Of a DNA stretch of 64,000 nt, positions 52,300 to 61,360 are shown piece by piece. The position numbers and the translations under genes were made by a program. This stretch comes from Mesobacillus subterraneus (GTDB lineage Bacteria > Bacillota > Bacilli > Bacillales > Cytobacillaceae): positions 124,001 through 188,000 of the forward strand of contig NZ_RSFW01000009.1 of NCBI RefSeq assembly GCF_003937825.1. The letters are read 5' to 3'. The notes under the pieces were generated by a model. It saw only the letters and a list, made by a program, of their open reading frames with translations, made no database searches and was not told the origin of the DNA. Each line of letters opens with the position of its first letter. Position 1 is the first letter of the stretch.

Positions 52300-55059
52300 T
52301 TAATAATTTTCTTTTACTACGGTTGCACAGCGCGGGCAAAGGGTTGGGTGCTCTTCAACCTTGCCTACTTCTGGTGTGACAACCCAGCATCGTTCACATG
52401 TTTCGCCTTCCGCTTTTGTTACGACGATTGCCGCAGTTTCAAGTTTGATGGCATTCTCAGGTGCTTCATTATAAGTGCCTGCAACTTCGAAACCGGATAC
52501 GATAAACAGCTGGCTCAGGTTTTCAGAAACAGAATCCAGAAGCTCTTTAGTTTTGTCGTTGACGTACAGCGAAACCTTCGCTGTCAGCGATTTGCCGATC
52601 ACTTTAGAGTTCCTTGCTTCTTCAAGGGCCTTCAGGACATCGTCACGAAGCTTCATGAATGCATTCCACTTCGCTTCAAGTGCGTCTGCATTTGCGATTT
52701 CCTTCGCTTCAGGCATATCTGTCAGCTGGACGCTATCTTCCTTCGCTGAAGGGATGAATGCCCATACTTCATCTGCTGTGTGAGAAAGGATTGGTGCAGT
52801 CAGCTTTACTAATGCCAATAGGCTCTCATGCAAGACTGTCTGGATTGCACGGCGATCAGCGTGATCAGCTGCTTCAATGTACAGAACATCCTTCGCAAAA
52901 TCAAGGTAGAATGCACTTAAGTCAAGCGTACAGAAGTTATTGACAGCATGGTAGACGCCTGCAAATTCATAATTGTCATATGCATTGCGTACATACTTGA
53001 TCAATTTGTTCAGCTTTACAAGCATGAACTGGTCGACTTCTCTCAGCTGCTCAAATGGAACTGCATCTGTCGCAGGATTGAAATCAGAAAGGTTGCCGAG
53101 CAAGAATCTGAATGTGTTGCGGATTTTACGATAGACTTCAGCGACTTGCTTCAAAATCGCATCAGAAACGCGTACATCTGACTGATAGTCTACAGAAGCA
53201 ACCCAGAGACGAAGGATGTCGGCACCTAACTGATTCATTACCTTCGCTGGAACTACTACGTTTCCGATTGACTTACTCATCTTGCGGCCTTCTCCATCGA
53301 GAGCAAAGCCGTGGCTCAAGACACCTTTGTACGGAGCCTTGCCAGTAACGGCAACAGCAGTTGATAACGATGAGTTGAACCAGCCGCGATACTGGTCAGA
53401 CCCTTCAAGATAAAGGTCTGCCGGGCGCTGCAGATCATCTCGCTCTACAAGCACCGCCTGGTGGGAAGAACCAGAATCGAACCAAACATCCATGATGTCT
53501 GTTTCTTTTGTAAACTGGCCGTTCGGGCTTCCAGTGTGGCTGAAGCCTTCAGGCAGCAGGTCCTTCGCATCTTTTTCAAACCAGATATTTGAACCATGCT
53601 CGCGGAACAGGCTGGACACATGCTCGATTGTTTCGTCCGTGATGATTTCTTCGCCATTCTCAGCATAGAAAACTGGAATCGGAACGCCCCATGCACGCTG
53701 GCGGGAAATACACCAGTCACCTCGGTCGCGGACCATGTTGAACAATCTTGTTTCTCCCCAGGCTGGAACCCATTTCGTTTCTTCAACCGCTTTTAGCAAT
53801 TCGCTTCTGAAATCCTTGATTGATGCGAACCACTGTGCAGTAGCACGGAAGATAACAGGCTTTTTCGTTCTCCAGTCATGCGGGTATGAGTGAGTGATGA
53901 AGCTTAATTTCAGTAAAGCTCCAGCTTCTTCAAGCTTTTCTGTGATCGGCTTGTTTGCTTGATCGTAGAATAACCCTTCAAATCCTTCTGCTTCAGCTGT
54001 CATAACACCTTTATCATCAACAGGGCATAATACTTCAAGACCATATTTCTGCCCTACATGGAAATCGTCTTCCCCGTGGCCAGGAGCAGTATGGACGCAG
54101 CCAGTACCTGCATCTGTCGTAACATGCTCGCCAAGCATGACAAGTGAATCACGGCCATATAATGGATGCTTGGCAAGAACTCCTTCAAGCTCCTTACCAG
54201 CTACTTTCTTGACTTGAGAAGCGTTTTCCCAGCCGATTTCATTCGAAACGGCTTCTAAAAGTTCTTCAGCGACAAGGAATTTCCTTCCGTCCGCTTCCAC
54301 GACAACGTAAGTCAGGTCAGGGTGAACGGAAATGCCAAGGTTTGCAGGAATTGTCCATGGTGTTGTCGTCCAGATGACGATTTCAACATCCTGGTCAAGA
54401 ACGCTTTTGCCGTCTTTCACAGGGAAACCAACATAGATGGAAGCTGATCGCTTATCCTGGTACTCGATTTCAGCTTCTGCCAATGCTGATTCACTTGATG
54501 GTGACCAGTACACTGGCTTTTTACCTTTATAGATATAGCCTTTCTTCGCCATCTCGCCGAATACCTTGATTTGCTGTGCCTCATACTCAGGCTTCAATGT
54601 GATATAAGGATTTTCCCAGTCACCTCTCACGCCAAGGCGCTTGAACTGTTCACGCTGGTTGTTGATTTGCTCATAGGCATACTCTTCACATAGCTTCCTG
54701 AACTCAGCAACCTTCATTTCCTTGCGCTTTACACCTTTGTTGGTAAGTGCCTGTTCAATTGGCAATCCATGTGTGTCCCAGCCTGGTACGTATGGGGCGC
54801 AGAAACCGCTCATCGACTTATAGCGGACGATAAAATCTTTTAGGACTTTATTCAGCGCGTGTCCCATATGGATATCTCCATTTGCGTATGGAGGCCCGTC
54901 ATGAAGGACGAATAGCGGGCGTCCTTCTGTGTGCTGTTGAACTTTTTCATAGATATTCATTTCTTCCCATTTAGCCTGGATCTCCGGCTCCCTGTTCGGA
55001 AGATTTCCGCGCATTGGAAACTCGGTCTTCGGCATGAGCAATGTGTCTTTGTACTCCAT
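52300..55059 (-). CDS. ileS: Isoleucyl-tRNA synthetase
   Basis: IleS charges tRNA-Ile and edits misactivated valine. The 919-residue class Ia synthetase has HMGH (64-67) as the HIGH motif, the large CP1 editing domain (about 200-390), and [10 protein letters not shown] (KMSKS loop). A C-terminal zinc finger has Cys-x-x-Cys pairs in CERCWV and CPRCATVV. This is the bacterial-type IleS with the zinc tail. Expression is probably set by the T-box leader upstream. It is followed by a terminator. Confidence 0.97.
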   Translation of the reverse strand: MEYKDTLLMPKTEFPMRGNLPNREPEIQAKWEEMNIYEKVQQHTEGRPLFVLHDGPPYANGDIHMGHALNKVLKDFIVRYKSMSGFCAPYVPGWDTHGLPIEQALTNKGVKRKEMKVAEFRKLCEEYAYEQINNQREQFKRLGVRGDWENPYITLKPEYEAQQIKVFGEMAKKGYIYKGKKPVYWSPSSESALAEAEIEYQDKRSASIYVGFPVKDGKSVLDQDVEIVIWTTTPWTIPANLGISVHPDLTYVVVEADGRKFLVAEELLEAVSNEIGWENASQVKKVAGKELEGVLAKHPLYGRDSLVMLGEHVTTDAGTGCVHTAPGHGEDDFHVGQKYGLEVLCPVDDKGVMTAEAEGFEGLFYDQANKPITEKLEEAGALLKLSFITHSYPHDWRTKKPVIFRATAQWFASIKDFRSELLKAVEETKWVPAWGETRLFNMVRDRGDWCISRQRAWGVPIPVFYAENGEEIITDETIEHVSSLFREHGSNIWFEKDAKDLLPEGFSHTGSPNGQFTKETDIMDVWFDSGSSHQAVLVERDDLQRPADLYLEGSDQYRGWFNSSLSTAVAVTGKAPYKGVLSHGFALDGEGRKMSKSIGNVVVPAKVMNQLGADILRLWVASVDYQSDVRVSDAILKQVAEVYRKIRNTFRFLLGNLSDFNPATDAVPFEQLREVDQFMLVKLNKLIKYVRNAYDNYEFAGVYHAVNNFCTLDLSAFYLDFAKDVLYIEAADHADRRAIQTVLHESLLALVKLTAPILSHTADEVWAFIPSAKEDSVQLTDMPEAKEIANADALEAKWNAFMKLRDDVLKALEEARNSKVIGKSLTAKVSLYVNDKTKELLDSVSENLSQLFIVSGFEVAGTYNEAPENAIKLETAAIVVTKAEGETCERCWVVTPEVGKVEEHPTLCPRCATVVKENY

Positions 55060-55114
55060 TAAATTGATCCTCCTATTTTACCGATGCAATATCATTCCAG
55101 ATTAAGGTGAAAAT

Positions 55115-55393
55115 AAAAAAAACCTCCTCATCCCTCGAAAGGGACGAGAAGGTTTATTCCCGCGGTACCACCCTAAATAGACAAGTAAATGAACCCTGTC
55201 CTCTTAGCATCCTTAACGCGGATGTCACGCCTGCGCTTAATGATCCATACCGGACGTTCAGCTCGGAACTATAGGGTGATGTTCTGGCTGTCCGCTTGCA
55301 ATGGGCTTCCACCTTCCCCATTTCGCTGATGAAGCAAGCTCTTGGACTGCCTTACTGTCCCTGTCAACGTTTCTGTCATGTATTGCACTTTGT
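55115..55393 (-). promoter_or_regulatory. T-box leader of ileS
   Basis: On the minus strand the conserved T-box GGGTGGTACCGCGG (about 55174-55160) lies just before a terminator with paired arms at 55153-55143 and 55131-55121 and a T8 run. About 100 bases further upstream a likely specifier codon ATC (55280-55278, Ile) lies in a GAAC-ATC-ACC loop. Uncharged tRNA-Ile should pair with the codon and the T-box and prevent termination. The stem I boundaries and the specifier are inferred. Confidence 0.9.
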
Positions 55394-55399
55394 TATGAA

Positions 55400-55429
55400 A
55401 TTATATGCGAAATAGCGTGCTTGCGTCAA
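55400..55429 (-). promoter_or_regulatory. SigA-type promoter of ileS
   Basis: Minus strand TTGACG (55429-55424), 18-base spacer, TATAAT (55405-55400). The -35 box lies within the last codons of divIVA, so ileS has its own promoter inside the end of the upstream gene. Confidence 0.8.
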
Positions 55430-55947
55430 GCCAGTGAATCTTCTTCTTCTCTTGCAGAGGCCTTCAGTTCTGTTGAATCCAATTCATATTCAAGCAGATG
55501 ATCCCAGTCATCCGTGTTCAGCATATCAAGCTGTGCCTCGATCAGCATCTTGAATCTGGTTCTGAATACTTTTGACTGCTTCTTCAGTTCCTCGATTTCC
55601 AGTGCGATTTTGCGAGCCTTTGATAGGGATTCGTTGATGATCCTGTCAGCGTTCTTTTCCGCTTCCTTGATGATCAGCTTCACTTCTTTTTGAGCATTGC
55701 GGCGGACTTCTTCCCCTGCCTCCTGGGCAATGACGATTGATTTATTAAGTGTTTCTTCAATATTTGTAAAATGGCCAAGCCTTGAATTCAATTCATTCAG
55801 TTTTTCTTCAAGTTCTTTTTTCTCTCGGATAATTAGTTCATAGTCCTTGATCACCTGGTCAAGAAACTCGTTTACTTCATCTTCATCATACCCGCGAAAT
55901 CCCTTGTTGAATTCTTTGTTGTGTATATCTAACGGCGTTAAAGGCAT
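55426..55947 (-). CDS. divIVA: Septum site/polar growth protein DivIVA
   Basis: DivIVA recognises negatively curved membrane at septa and poles, placing MinJ-MinCD and, in sporulation, the chromosome anchor. The 173-residue protein has the conserved membrane-binding N-terminus MPLTPLDIHNKEFNKGFRGY (about 1-20) and a long coiled coil (30-150). An upstream frame to 56094 has no family match; the ATG at 55947 follows GGGAGGTGG. It is downstream of ylmH. Confidence 0.95.
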   Translation of the reverse strand: MPLTPLDIHNKEFNKGFRGYDEDEVNEFLDQVIKDYELIIREKKELEEKLNELNSRLGHFTNIEETLNKSIVIAQEAGEEVRRNAQKEVKLIIKEAEKNADRIINESLSKARKIALEIEELKKQSKVFRTRFKMLIEAQLDMLNTDDWDHLLEYELDSTELKASAREEEDSLA

Positions 55948-56038
55948 TACGCCACCTCCCATTAAGTTATAATCCTTTATGTACTTAAAGCAATGATTCG
56001 ACAAAAAAACTAAAAATCCTTCTACTATAACTATATAA

Positions 56039-56812
56039 TTATTTTTTTCTGCCGGCAATAACTCGATATTTATCTTTTTTTGTTTTCCCTTCAATTGTGA
56101 TCATTTTCGCACGGCCGTATCCCCTTGCCGATATGACATCCCCTTCACCACATTCAAAGGCTGTATTTTCTATGGCCGTCCAGTTGACCTTTACATGTCC
56201 ATGCTGGATCAGCAGCTGCGATTTTTGCCGGGAAAGGTTGAAAAGAGCGGACATTACTGTATCAAGTCTTAAGGAAGAAACGGTCGTACTCATCTCTTGC
56301 CAATCCTCTTCGATTGCCACTGCTTTTTCCAGCGGCAGCTCGCTCAGGTTGATTGATGCCCTGCCGATCGACTCAAGCTGCAGACGGATATAATCAGCAA
56401 TTTCAGCACCTGCGAAAAATTGGACCTGATCGCCATCAATCAGGATGTCGCCGTATTTACCCCGCTTCAGTCCCAGTGACATCAGGCTTCCCAATACCTG
56501 ACGATGTTCGATCGTGACAAACTTCTTCGCATAATCAATACCGAAAAGCTTGATCTGGAAGTCCTCTGGCTTCGCTTCAAGGTATTCTGGAAAAAGAAAG
56601 GCGCGCTTTCTTTCCGTGCCTGGAGATCCGCCAAACAGCTCCCACTTCACATCGGGATGCTTTCCTATGACGGTGGCCAGGATTTGCTGTTCCCTGGGGT
56701 CAAGGAAATCAGTCAGTTTTGGAGCATAGTTCTGTTCCACATATTCCTTCCAGTTAATAATCTGGTCGATGAATTCCCGTTCTTCAGGACGGAAATGCTG
56801 GTAAATGCTCAT
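56039..56812 (-). CDS. ylmH: S4-domain RNA-binding protein YlmH
   Basis: The 257-residue protein has a family-specific N-terminal domain and a C-terminal S4 domain (about 185-245, SRQKSQLLIQHGHVKVNWTAI, EGDVISARGYGRAK). B. subtilis YlmH binds 50S-peptidyl-tRNA complexes and is reported to act in ribosome quality control alongside RqcP/RqcH. It precedes divIVA, and genes of this cluster are linked to division. rqcH is 20 kb away in this window. Confidence 0.92.
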   Translation of the reverse strand: MSIYQHFRPEEREFIDQIINWKEYVEQNYAPKLTDFLDPREQQILATVIGKHPDVKWELFGGSPGTERKRAFLFPEYLEAKPEDFQIKLFGIDYAKKFVTIEHRQVLGSLMSLGLKRGKYGDILIDGDQVQFFAGAEIADYIRLQLESIGRASINLSELPLEKAVAIEEDWQEMSTTVSSLRLDTVMSALFNLSRQKSQLLIQHGHVKVNWTAIENTAFECGEGDVISARGYGRAKMITIEGKTKKDKYRVIAGRKK

Positions 56813-56922
56813 GTTTGTTCTCCTTTAGATTATCGATCCTTATCGTCTTCACAAAACAATGCCAACGCGTGAAAGGCAGAAACCGGCCCTATGACCTGTC
56901 TCATACTGCCTGAGGATGAAAT

Positions 56923-56952
56923 GAAAACAAGCAGGGCCGCATACGACCCTGC
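56923..56952 (-). terminator. Hairpin between ylmG and ylmH
   Basis: Minus-strand stem GCAGGG/CCCTGC (56952-56931) with a ten-base loop, followed by TTGTTTTC. The U-run is poor, so it may only partly end the sepF-ylmG transcript. Confidence 0.5.
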
Positions 56953-56967
56953 AAGAAAAGTTTCATA

Positions 56968-57228
56968 TTAAAACCATGCCGCCAGCTGATAAAGTCCACT
57001 GACTGCGAAGCGCAATACTAGGAAAGCGACGATTGGCGAGATATCGATCATGCCAATTGAAGGGACAATCTTGCGGAACGGCTCCAGGAATGGCTCGCAA
57101 ATCCTTGCGAGAAATTGGCCAATCGCAGTCTCTCTTGCGTTCGGGAACCATGACATAAAAATATAGATGATCAGGGCCCACTGATATAAACTTACAATTT
57201 GAGCTATTATACCTATAACTAAATCCAT
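56968..57228 (-). CDS. ylmG: YggT-family membrane protein YlmG
   Basis: The 86-residue protein has two hydrophobic helices (about 5-25 and 62-83) flanking a loop with the YggT motif [14 protein letters not shown]. The family is tied to cell division and cation homeostasis; the precise role is unknown. It lies directly after sepF, the conserved sepF-ylmG pair. The ATG follows GAGGTGG. Confidence 0.9.
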   Translation of the reverse strand: MDLVIGIIAQIVSLYQWALIIYIFMSWFPNARETAIGQFLARICEPFLEPFRKIVPSIGMIDISPIVAFLVLRFAVSGLYQLAAWF

Positions 57229-57233
57229 TTAAT

Positions 57234-57674
57234 CTACCACCTCGACTCTTGGTAATCCCGCTCCTGCATCAGTTCAGAAATATTTCCTGTCACTTCCACA
57301 TTATCCGGGGTGCATAAGAAGATATTCATGCCAATCCGCTGAATATCCCCGCTAATCGCATAGACAGTGCCGCTAAGGAAGTCCACGATCCGCCTTGCCT
57401 GGTCCTGCTCGATGCGCTGAAGGTTCACTACTACTGCTCGGCGATTTCTCAGATGATCGGCGATTTCCTGTGCTTCCGCATACATCCTCGGCTCCATCAG
57501 AATCACTTTGGATGATTTTTGAACGCTTTGCAGGCTCACTACATTTTGTTTTTGCTGAACAGGCTGCTTGCTTGGCTTCATAGGCTCAGCTTCCTCTTCG
57601 AGCATATCCTCATCTCTATAGTCATATTCATCTTCCAGGAAAAAAAATGTCTTAATTTTCGATTTCAAGCTCAT
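57234..57674 (-). CDS. sepF: Cell division protein SepF
   Basis: SepF binds the membrane through its N-terminal amphipathic helix and ties FtsZ filaments to it, working in parallel with FtsA. The 146-residue protein begins [12 protein letters not shown], has an acidic linker, and a C-terminal domain ([37 protein letters not shown]) that forms the ring-forming fold. The ATG follows GGAGGTGC. Its neighbours ylmE and ylmG and nearby divIVA and ftsZ fit a division role. Confidence 0.94.
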   Translation of the reverse strand: MSLKSKIKTFFFLEDEYDYRDEDMLEEEAEPMKPSKQPVQQKQNVVSLQSVQKSSKVILMEPRMYAEAQEIADHLRNRRAVVVNLQRIEQDQARRIVDFLSGTVYAISGDIQRIGMNIFLCTPDNVEVTGNISELMQERDYQESRW

Positions 57675-57675
57675 T

Positions 57676-58362
57676 TTATTGCACCTCCGATTCGTTGCCT
57701 ACCAAAGCAGTGCCAATTCGCACCATTGTAGAGCCTTCTTCAACCGCTATTTTAAAATCATTTGACATTCCCATGGATAGTTCGTTACATGGGGCAAATT
57801 CAAGATTGAGTGCCTGAATTTCTCGCTGAAGCTGCTTCAATGTCCTGAAACAATCCCTGATTACCTGCTCATCCTCGGTATAAGGTGCCATTGTCATTAA
57901 TCCGCTGACCTCGATGTATGGATATTGCTTCAGCTCTCTAACAAAATCAATGACCTGGTGAGGCTCTAATCCATGCTTGCTTTCCTCGCCGGATGCATTG
58001 ATCTGGACGAGGCAATTCACTTTGGATGAGGCGCGCTTATCGATTTCCTTCGCAAGCGACAGCCTGTCCAGTGAATGGATATATGTAACATGCTCAATGA
58101 TGTTTTTAACTTTTCTTGTCTGCAGTGTCCCAATGAAGTGCCATACCGGCTTGTCCTTCAATTTGCTGATCTTGTCGAGCAGACCTTCATCGCGGTTTTC
58201 ACCCAGATGGATGACCCCGGACTCAATGGCCTCCTGGGCCCTTTCTGGTGATACATATTTGGTAACTGCGATGATTTTGACTTCTTCCGGACTCCGGCCA
58301 GCCTTTTCACAGGCATCTGCAATTTGCTTCTGGATAACCTCCAGATTTTCAGATACTTTCAT
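57676..58362 (-). CDS. ylmE: YggS-type pyridoxal phosphate homeostasis protein YlmE
   Basis: The 228-residue protein is a single-domain PLP-binding TIM barrel (COG0325) that keeps free PLP balanced; it has no clear catalytic activity. The PLP lysine lies in [11 protein letters not shown] (about residue 36). [22 protein letters not shown] and [22 protein letters not shown] are the conserved segments. It begins right after the ylmD stop and precedes sepF. Confidence 0.93.
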   Translation of the reverse strand: MKVSENLEVIQKQIADACEKAGRSPEEVKIIAVTKYVSPERAQEAIESGVIHLGENRDEGLLDKISKLKDKPVWHFIGTLQTRKVKNIIEHVTYIHSLDRLSLAKEIDKRASSKVNCLVQINASGEESKHGLEPHQVIDFVRELKQYPYIEVSGLMTMAPYTEDEQVIRDCFRTLKQLQREIQALNLEFAPCNELSMGMSNDFKIAVEEGSTMVRIGTALVGNESEVQ

Positions 58363-59190
58363 TTATGGACGGCTATCCTCCTTCCAGCCAATATAAGCCA
58401 TCATCCGTCCTGCTTTCCCGTGCTCCCGTCTGTGCGAATAAAAATGTTCGCTATGGCAGCTCGTGCAAAATTCGGAAACTAGTATATTCTCGGCTTTTAT
58501 CCCGGCCTTCACCATAATCTGCCGGTTCAATTCTTTCAAATCAAGTGAATATTGACCATCACTAACTTGATTATATGGTAATATATCGACACCATCTAGT
58601 ATATTTTTTACTAAAGAGATCACTCTCTCATCAACAATATAACATTTTTTGCATATTGATGGGCCAATTACTGCATAAATTTTTTCTATATTTGCCCCAT
58701 TTTGCTGAAATTTGTTAATCATCTCAGAACCGATGCCGTTTACTGTCCCCTTCCAGCCTGCGTGGGCAACACCAATTATCCCCAGCTCCGGCTCAATGAA
58801 ATAAAGCGGTACACAATCGGCAAAGCATAATGTCAGCAAGATTTCTTTTTCGTCTGTGAAGAAACCATCCGTTCCAGAAAAAGAAGATTCATATGCATCA
58901 GAGCCCCGTCCTTTATCAGTTTTTGAGACGCGCGCAATCCTGGTATCATGCGTTTGCTCAGCACCTACCCAGCTTGATAACGGGAAATCGATTTTATCGG
59001 ACAGCAGGAGACGATTTTCGCATACGGCCCCCTGCTCATCACCTACATGGAAACCAAAATTCAGTCCTGTAAAAGCCTGCTGGCTCACTCCGCCATTCTT
59101 TGACGTGAATCCAGCCTCCAGACCTGGAAAACGATCCATCCATTCTTTTATTGAGAAATATTCTTTGCTACTTAAAATGAATGGTTCCAT
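58363..59190 (-). CDS. ylmD: Multicopper polyphenol oxidase-like/purine nucleoside phosphorylase YlmD
   Basis: The 275-residue protein is in the YfiH/LACC1 family, whose members act on purine nucleosides (phosphorylase, deaminase) and were earlier called laccases. The zinc-site residues are in FCTSCHSEHFYSHRREHGKAG at the C-terminus, LCFADCVPLYF and GVAHAGWKGT. Which reaction it runs in this organism cannot be deduced. The ATG follows AGGTAAGATAA. It is downstream of ylmC. Confidence 0.9.
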   Translation of the reverse strand: MEPFILSSKEYFSIKEWMDRFPGLEAGFTSKNGGVSQQAFTGLNFGFHVGDEQGAVCENRLLLSDKIDFPLSSWVGAEQTHDTRIARVSKTDKGRGSDAYESSFSGTDGFFTDEKEILLTLCFADCVPLYFIEPELGIIGVAHAGWKGTVNGIGSEMINKFQQNGANIEKIYAVIGPSICKKCYIVDERVISLVKNILDGVDILPYNQVSDGQYSLDLKELNRQIMVKAGIKAENILVSEFCTSCHSEHFYSHRREHGKAGRMMAYIGWKEDSRP

Positions 59191-59256
59191 TTATCTTACC
59201 TCACCGTGTTTTTGTCTAGTTTATCACAAAGTTGCTGCAAGACAACAGTGATACGG

Positions 59257-59529
59257 TTACTCGTCCCGCTCCTCTTGCTGGATATATTCCCCGCTGTCCT
59301 TATATCTGACCAGGATGACGTCCTCGCCAATCTTCAGGATATTCCTCCATGGGATGACAAATTCATCCTCCTTGCCGAAAAAACCCAGAACTTTCCCGCT
59401 GCTTCCGATCACAACCGCTTCGATTTTTCCTGTATTTAAATTGATCTCAAAATCTTCAATGTTACCGAGTCTTTTTCCATCCGATACATTGACGACATCC
59501 TTCACCTGAAATTCCGTCACCTTAACCAT
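59257..59529 (-). CDS. ylmC: PRC-barrel protein YlmC/YmxH
   Basis: The 90-residue protein is one PRC-barrel domain (EFQVKDVVNVSDGKRLGNIED, IPWRNILKIGEDVILV). Family members are linked to sporulation, and the gene sits after the spoIIG-sigG cluster in many spore formers. No molecular role is settled. The ATG follows GGAGGG. Here it lies between sigG and ylmD; the ylmA ABC-transporter gene found between sigG and ylmC in B. subtilis is not present. Confidence 0.86.
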   Translation of the reverse strand: MVKVTEFQVKDVVNVSDGKRLGNIEDFEINLNTGKIEAVVIGSSGKVLGFFGKEDEFVIPWRNILKIGEDVILVRYKDSGEYIQQEERDE

Positions 59530-59627
59530 ACTGATCCCTCCGGATTTCGCATTGGCGCTTTTTCACCTATTAGAAATATATGAAAAGAAACCGAATGTAT
59601 GATTTATGAATAGCGGGTTTCTGATAA

Positions 59628-59654
59628 ATGAAAAAGCTGCCAAAAAGGCAGCTT
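59628..59654 (-). terminator. Rho-independent terminator overlapping the sigG stop
   Basis: Minus-strand perfect 8-bp stem AAGCTGCC/GGCAGCTT (59654-59634) with a five-base loop, then TTTCATTT. The first stem bases overlap the sigG stop codon. Confidence 0.72.
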
Positions 59655-60432
59655 AGCTCTGGATATTCTTATTCATTTGTTTTATTGCGGCTTTTTCAAG
59701 ACGGGATACCTGTGCCTGTGAGATGCCGATTTCGTCGGCAACTTCCATTTGGGTTTTTCCCTGGAAGAATCTTTTGCGCAAAATCAGCTTTTCCCTCTCA
59801 TTAAGGCGTCTCATGCCTTCCTTAAGGGCGATTTCCTCAATCCAGTTAGAATCTTTGTTTCGCTCATCACTCAACTGGTCCATCACATAGATTGGGTCCC
59901 CGCCGTCATTATAAATCGGTTCAAACAGGGAGACAGGGTCCTGGATCGCATCCAGAGCGAAGACAATCTCCTCATGCGGTACCTCAAGCACCTTGGCGAT
60001 TTCCTCAGCCGTTGGTTCCCTTGATGCCTCACTCATCAGCCTTTCCCTGACCTGCAGGGCTTTATAGGCAATATCCCTTAAGGAACGCGATACTCTGATT
60101 GGATTATTATCTCTTAAATACCGTCTGATTTCGCCAATGATCATCGGAACGGCATAGGTTGAAAACTTTACATTCTGTCCCAGATCAAAATTATCAATGG
60201 ATTTCATAAGGCCTATACACCCGACCTGAAACAGATCGTCGACAAACTCGCCCCGGTTGTTAAATCGCTGGATTACACTTAAAACAAGCCTTAGGTTCCC
60301 ATTCACAAGTTTTTCTCTAGCTGTGATGTCACCACTTTGCATTTCTCTAAAAAGTTTTCTCATTTCCTCGTTTTTTAGAACGGGAAGCTTTGATGTATCA
60401 ACACCGCAAATTTCAACTTTGTTTCGTGTCAA
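59653..60432 (-). CDS. sigG: Late forespore sigma factor SigG
   Basis: SigG directs late forespore transcription, including small acid-soluble spore proteins and germination genes. The 259-residue product has region 2 (NNRGEFVDDLFQVGCIGLMK, KFSTYAVPMIIGEIRRYLRD), region 3 and a region 4 helix-turn-helix (GKTQMEVADEIGISQAQVSRLEK). The start is TTG at 60432, six bases after GGAGGG; the product begins (M)TRNKVEICGVDTSKL. A SigF/SigG-type promoter lies just upstream. Confidence 0.95.
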   Translation of the reverse strand: MTRNKVEICGVDTSKLPVLKNEEMRKLFREMQSGDITAREKLVNGNLRLVLSVIQRFNNRGEFVDDLFQVGCIGLMKSIDNFDLGQNVKFSTYAVPMIIGEIRRYLRDNNPIRVSRSLRDIAYKALQVRERLMSEASREPTAEEIAKVLEVPHEEIVFALDAIQDPVSLFEPIYNDGGDPIYVMDQLSDERNKDSNWIEEIALKEGMRRLNEREKLILRKRFFQGKTQMEVADEIGISQAQVSRLEKAAIKQMNKNIQS

Positions 60433-60467
60433 TCTTTTCCCTCCTCACAGGAGCTGCTGTCAAAATT

Positions 60468-60496
60468 CAGTATCTCCGCAGGAAGGAAAAATATGC
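60468..60496 (-). promoter_or_regulatory. SigF/SigG-type promoter of sigG
   Basis: Minus strand GCATA (60496-60492), 14-base spacer, GGAGATACTG (60477-60468). It fits the forespore consensus (GYWTA; GGNRANANTW) at all but one base. SigF/SigG control of sigG is known in B. subtilis. It lies 35 bases before the sigG start. Confidence 0.72.
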
Positions 60497-60597
60497 ACTA
60501 TTTACCGGGTACCACGACTGAAAATGGAAGGGTCACCCAGGAAAACCGCAGATTATCAATGATATTCACGTAAAAATTTTTCCAAGAAATTTTTTTG

Positions 60598-61316
60598 CTA
60601 TACCATTTTATTGAATTCTTTACGTAACCGTTTAATGATTCTTTTCTCAAGTCGGGAAATATAGGACTGAGAGATTCCCAGCATATCAGCAACATCTTTT
60701 TGTGTCTTTTCTTGGCCGCTTCCAAGCCCAAAGCGCAGTTCCATGATCTGTTTTTCACGGTCAGAAAGCTGCTGAAGCGCTTTTACAAGCAGTTTTTTAT
60801 CTACGTTGGACTCAAGATCCTTCGTGATGATGTCATCATCGGTGCCAAGCACGTCGGACAAAAGGAGTTCATTGCCGTCCCAGTCAATATTCAGTGGCTC
60901 ATCAAAAGAAACCTCAGACCGCAACTTGTTATTTCGGCGCAAGTACATCAAAATTTCATTTTCAATGCATCTGGACGCATAGGTTGCGAGTTTGATTTTT
61001 TTTCGGGATTGAATGTATTGACTGCTTTGATCAATCCTATGGTCCCGATACTGATCAAGTCTTCAATATTGATACCTGTATTTTCAAATTTGCGGGCAAT
61101 GTAGACGACAAGCCTCAAATTCCGTTCAATGAGGATTGACCTTGCAGCCTTATCGCCGTTGGGCAGCTTATTTAACAGCACTTCTTCCTCTTCCTTGGTC
61201 AAAGGAGGTGGCAACGCTTCGCTACCGCCGATATAATATATTTCATCTGTTTTTAAACCAAGTTTCATTAATAATTTATACCAGTAATAGGATAACCGAA
61301 GCCGTAAATTTTTCAT
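60598..61316 (-). pseudogene. sigE: Mother-cell sigma factor SigE, split by a one-base frameshift
   Basis: Two frames together make one sigE. From 61316 the frame reads [20 protein letters not shown] through the pro-sequence and region 2 to VNTFNPEKK, then shifts and stops at 60948. The rest ([32 protein letters not shown] to [10 protein letters not shown]) is in the next frame to 60598. The break lies in a run of eight A (minus strand; 60996-61003); nine A would restore a 239-residue protein, the B. subtilis length. All other residues look functional, including the helix-turn-helix [18 protein letters not shown]. So the lesion is recent, a sequencing error, or a recoding site. Located after spoIIGA, its processing protease. 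Confidence 0.9.
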
Positions 61317-61360
61317 TGATTGTCCTCCTTCTAAATTATGTATTTCTGAGTATAGTATTA

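Noticed and set aside
60598-60951. Separate small sigma-factor gene (region 3-4 only)
   Set aside because: It is the downstream half of sigE; the two halves join without loss of a residue if one A is restored.
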